This document shows, one piece after another, positions 61,845-64,000 of a DNA stretch of 64,000 bases (positions are counted from its first letter, which is position 1; the number at the start of each line of letters is the position of its first letter). The position numbers and the translations under genes are program-made. This DNA comes from Candidatus Poribacteria bacterium (GTDB lineage: Bacteria; Poribacteria; WGA-4E; WGA-3G), in contig JAAXGN010000036.1 of NCBI GenBank assembly GCA_012267415.1, positions 124,001 to 188,000 of the forward strand. The letters run 5' to 3'. The notes under the pieces are model-generated. The model saw only the letters and a list, made by a program, of their open reading frames with translations. It had not been told where the DNA came from and searched no databases.

Positions 61845-63451
61845 CTTGTACCTCCTTCCCGCCGTAACCACCAAACAACTATTCCTGTGGTAAATACGAC
61901 TAAAGGGATGAGAAACACTGATAGTATCTGAACAAGTCGCGCCTGATAATTATTGAGCATGCGTAAAGCGCGTTTGCTGGGATCAGTCTCAGTAATGGTG
62001 ACAAGATCATCTTCCAATGTCAGCCAGTTTACGATAGCGTTAAAGATCGGTGGATACCTTGGAACATTAGGATCGTTTGTCGCAAAAAACACATCTGAGG
62101 CAAAATCTGAATCTCCGAATATAACAATGCGTATAGGTGTTGATGCTTCTTTATTCTCAGTAGTACCACTCAAATCTGCTTCAACTGCGACTGCAACAGA
62201 AACAGGAGCAGGCATATCTACATTCGGTGTATACCCATTATCGCTGAAGGTGCCATCTGCTTGTCGTTCTGTTTCTGCCCAACTGACACCTTTTGGACTC
62301 ACTGTTTTTGCTATTGTTTTAACACTGATGCCATCAGGTATATCTTGCATAGGTGTGACGGAACGGCAATAGTTAAAAGGTATCTGCAATTGCATAAAAT
62401 TCCGTGTTATTTCATGCAGTTCAAATTGTAAATCCAGTGCAGTTGGTCCCCCATATAACAGAAACATATTTACCCTATCAAAAACTAAGTCATTTCCTAT
62501 CCTCACTCCCCATTTCCTCATAAGTTGAACCAGACCACCATTTACATCGTTAGGGGAATTGTGGGAAGGGTCTAATAACAGTAGCAGCTTACCGTTTTTA
62601 TCTAAATATCTCTCAATTGTTTCTACCTCATCCCTTCTTAACGGTTTGGTTGGACCTGCAACAACAAGAACATCACAATCAGTAGGGATCTGTTGTTCTT
62701 TCAAGAGTGAAAGTGAGAGGACTTCGTAATTGATTTTCTGTAATTCCGTTTTTACCTGTTGATATCCCCTACTACTGAAGTCATTGATGCTGCGTTCTTC
62801 GTGTCCGGTAAGAAAATATACTCTCTTAGTCTCGTTCTTGATAACTCTTAGTAATGTGCTTGTGAATGCTTGCTCACTGACGATAGAAGTTATTTCATGC
62901 CTTTCTCCATCGTCAAAAACTGTATATCCATCTCTTTCAATGCCGTATTTGTTAGCTAAGTTACTTTCAATATAAGGATCCATCAGGGAGACTGTGATGT
63001 TCTTTGTTTCCTGTGCGTATAAATCTAAATAGTGCTTAACCCGCGGTATAGAACGGTTGCTTTCAGTAAAGAATGCTATTATTTTCATTTCTTTATCAAG
63101 GGATTTAATAATCTGTTTTGTCTGTTCAGAGAGTGAAAGGCGTTTTAACTCTGTTAAATCTACTCTCTTATTAAACCTTTGTGCAATAATAACATTAACG
63201 AAAATAGCAATTCCTATCACACCGAGAATACTTAATGCGACATTTGTGCCATAACGCATTTGTCTACTATGAAAAAAGAGACGGATTTCATTCAAACGGA
63301 TGACAACGAATATTGTTAGTGACGCAAGAAAGAAAACTAAAAAAACCCAAAAGACAAACCATGCTTTCAGGAATAGACAGGTTACTGAAAGAAAACAGAA
63401 AATTAGAGTTAGAAAACCGAATACTGGACCTACCACTTTCTTATCAGTCAT
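61841..63451 (-). CDS. GldG-like ABC auxiliary protein
   Basis: This 536-residue protein has two N-terminal membrane helices (about 8-30, 32-52), a third (about 72-90), then a large periplasmic Gldg domain (LSLSEQTKQIIKSLDKEMK, then GHEERSINDFSSRGYQQV, VVAGPTKPLRRDEV, LLLLDPS) and a C-terminal helix (LVQILSVFLIPLVVFTTGI). It is a soluble-substrate-binding-like partner of ABC-2 permeases first named for gliding motility but present in many non-gliding bacteria. Stop and start of the DUF4340 gene overlap by 4 bases. It lies 3 bases after the permease gene. Confidence 0.9.
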   Translation of the reverse strand: MTDKKVVGPVFGFLTLIFCFLSVTCLFLKAWFVFWVFLVFFLASLTIFVVIRLNEIRLFFHSRQMRYGTNVALSILGVIGIAIFVNVIIAQRFNKRVDLTELKRLSLSEQTKQIIKSLDKEMKIIAFFTESNRSIPRVKHYLDLYAQETKNITVSLMDPYIESNLANKYGIERDGYTVFDDGERHEITSIVSEQAFTSTLLRVIKNETKRVYFLTGHEERSINDFSSRGYQQVKTELQKINYEVLSLSLLKEQQIPTDCDVLVVAGPTKPLRRDEVETIERYLDKNGKLLLLLDPSHNSPNDVNGGLVQLMRKWGVRIGNDLVFDRVNMFLLYGGPTALDLQFELHEITRNFMQLQIPFNYCRSVTPMQDIPDGISVKTIAKTVSPKGVSWAETERQADGTFSDNGYTPNVDMPAPVSVAVAVEADLSGTTENKEASTPIRIVIFGDSDFASDVFFATNDPNVPRYPPIFNAIVNWLTLEDDLVTITETDPSKRALRMLNNYQARLVQILSVFLIPLVVFTTGIVVWWLRREGGTR

Positions 63452-63454
63452 ACC

Positions 63455-64000
63455 TTATCTCCATTTTGAAGACTCAATTGACTTGAATGTGCAGAACAGA
63501 CATACACTTAAAAAACTGAGATAATATATAACATTATTCAGTTTGATAACACCGCGAGCAAAATCGTTGTAATGGTCAAGAAAGGAAAGATAACTCAACA
63601 TTTTACCAATGAAACCTGGTTTATTTGACAGGGGACCTATTACCCATAGAATCAGAAAAAAGCCGAAACTGGTTAGGGCTGCAACGATCTGATTTTTGCT
63701 CATTGAGGACATGAGTAGACCGAATGCAAGGAAACAGGAACTGATAAGTATGAGACCGAGATAACCGCTAATTAATACACCGATGTCTAAAGGTCCAAAA
63801 CGGGATGTCAAAAATGGGAATAGTAGTGTGAATCCGAGCATAATCAGAACAAGTGTCCAACTCGCGAGGAACTTTCCTATAACGACTTGACCATCCGTTA
63901 TGGGAGAAGTGAGTAGTAATTCAATCGTTCCTGATTTTCTCTCTTCCGCGAAAAGTTTCATTGTCAGAACAGGCGTGAAAAAGAGAAGAATAATTGCAAG
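63455..64000 (-). CDS. GldF-like ABC-2 permease, partial (cut by window end)
   Basis: The reading frame is open through the last base of the window (ending ...LLFFTPVLT before MKLFAEERKSGTIELLLTSP), so the true start lies outside. At least five membrane helices are visible, and MKLFAEERKSGTIELL is the cytoplasmic coupling element typical of GldF/ABC-2 permeases. It is followed by GldG with 3 bases between. An ABC ATPase gene (GldA-like) is expected further on, outside the window. Confidence 0.88.
   Translation of the reverse strand, partial: LAIILLFFTPVLTMKLFAEERKSGTIELLLTSPITDGQVVIGKFLASWTLVLIMLGFTLLFPFLTSRFGPLDIGVLISGYLGLILISSCFLAFGLLMSSMSKNQIVAALTSFGFFLILWVIGPLSNKPGFIGKMLSYLSFLDHYNDFARGVIKLNNVIYYLSFLSVCLFCTFKSIESSKWR

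Noticed and set aside
1..64000. tRNA, rRNA, riboswitch or phage genes
   Set aside because: None could be recognised by eye on either strand; a covariance-model scan would be needed to exclude a tRNA or riboswitch.

Overview
The window looks like a piece of an AT-leaning genome from an uncultured bacterium with a double membrane. Three phytanoyl-CoA-dioxygenase-like genes, four sugar-phosphate-isomerase-like genes, an ECF sigma factor fused to an extracellular lectin region, DUF4159, GldG/DUF4340 and PorV proteins, and a high density of short palindromic repeats together resemble Candidatus Poribacteria or a near relative. This assignment is inference from gene content; no rRNA or tRNA gene was recognised. 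An LpxL-like acyltransferase, a PorV-like protein and an outer-membrane barrel support a Gram-negative envelope.

Layout. 1-2.6 kb: a large membrane-tailed protein with three internal repeats and a J-domain-like N-terminus, followed by a small membrane partner. 2.7-3.3 kb: repeat arrays. 3.5-8.3 kb: two PhyH oxygenases around a tightly overlapping three-gene operon (ParA-like ATPase, RelA/SpoT-type alarmone synthetase, MDR dehydrogenase). 8.4-17.7 kb: a DUF350 protein, then a minus-strand carbohydrate cluster (galactonate-dehydratase-like enolase, two isomerases, a lipoprotein, a GH172/DUF2961 glycosidase and a 1,299-residue partner). 18-21.5 kb: the membrane-anchored sigma factor and a secreted lectin-domain protein. 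21.6-27.2 kb: an IS3 element with a frameshifted transposase, a Tyr-rich secreted protein, a YCF48-like propeller, a dead IS630 element and a decayed lectin gene. 27-37 kb: PyrB with a PyrI-type zinc tail, PhyH, an amidohydrolase, an efflux-type operon without ATPase, MsrA, and a DUF6178-like pair. 37-45 kb: DUF4159 / DUF1854 / ABC exporter operon, PQQ propeller, LpxL, cupin. 45-55 kb: a disrupted barrel gene, aldo-keto reductase, a lipoprotein flanked by two related repeat elements, Gfo/Idh/MocA, HyuB, PorV, a C26 peptidase. 55-64 kb: DUF2283, isomerase, radical SAM/SPASM, MsrB, glycosyltransferase, DUF4340 and GldG, and a GldF-like permease cut by the window end.

How it fits together. Much of the coding content looks like catabolism of unusual sugars, sugar acids and small organics (PhyH, isomerases, enolase superfamily, GH172, Gfo/Idh/MocA, HyuB, amidohydrolase) plus envelope and export functions. 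The most striking non-coding feature is a dense set of hairpin repeats. One class has GTAG directly 5' of the stem, like REP sequences. A second class comes in four-unit arrays of about 50-bp period, and its stems differ by paired substitutions. A third class ends in TATAG like the dead IS630 element and sits right beside stop codons. The best candidates for an undescribed protein system are the ParA/RelA-SpoT operon, the membrane-tethered sigma/lectin pair, the ABC/DUF1854/DUF4159 operon and the J-like repeat protein with its membrane partner.
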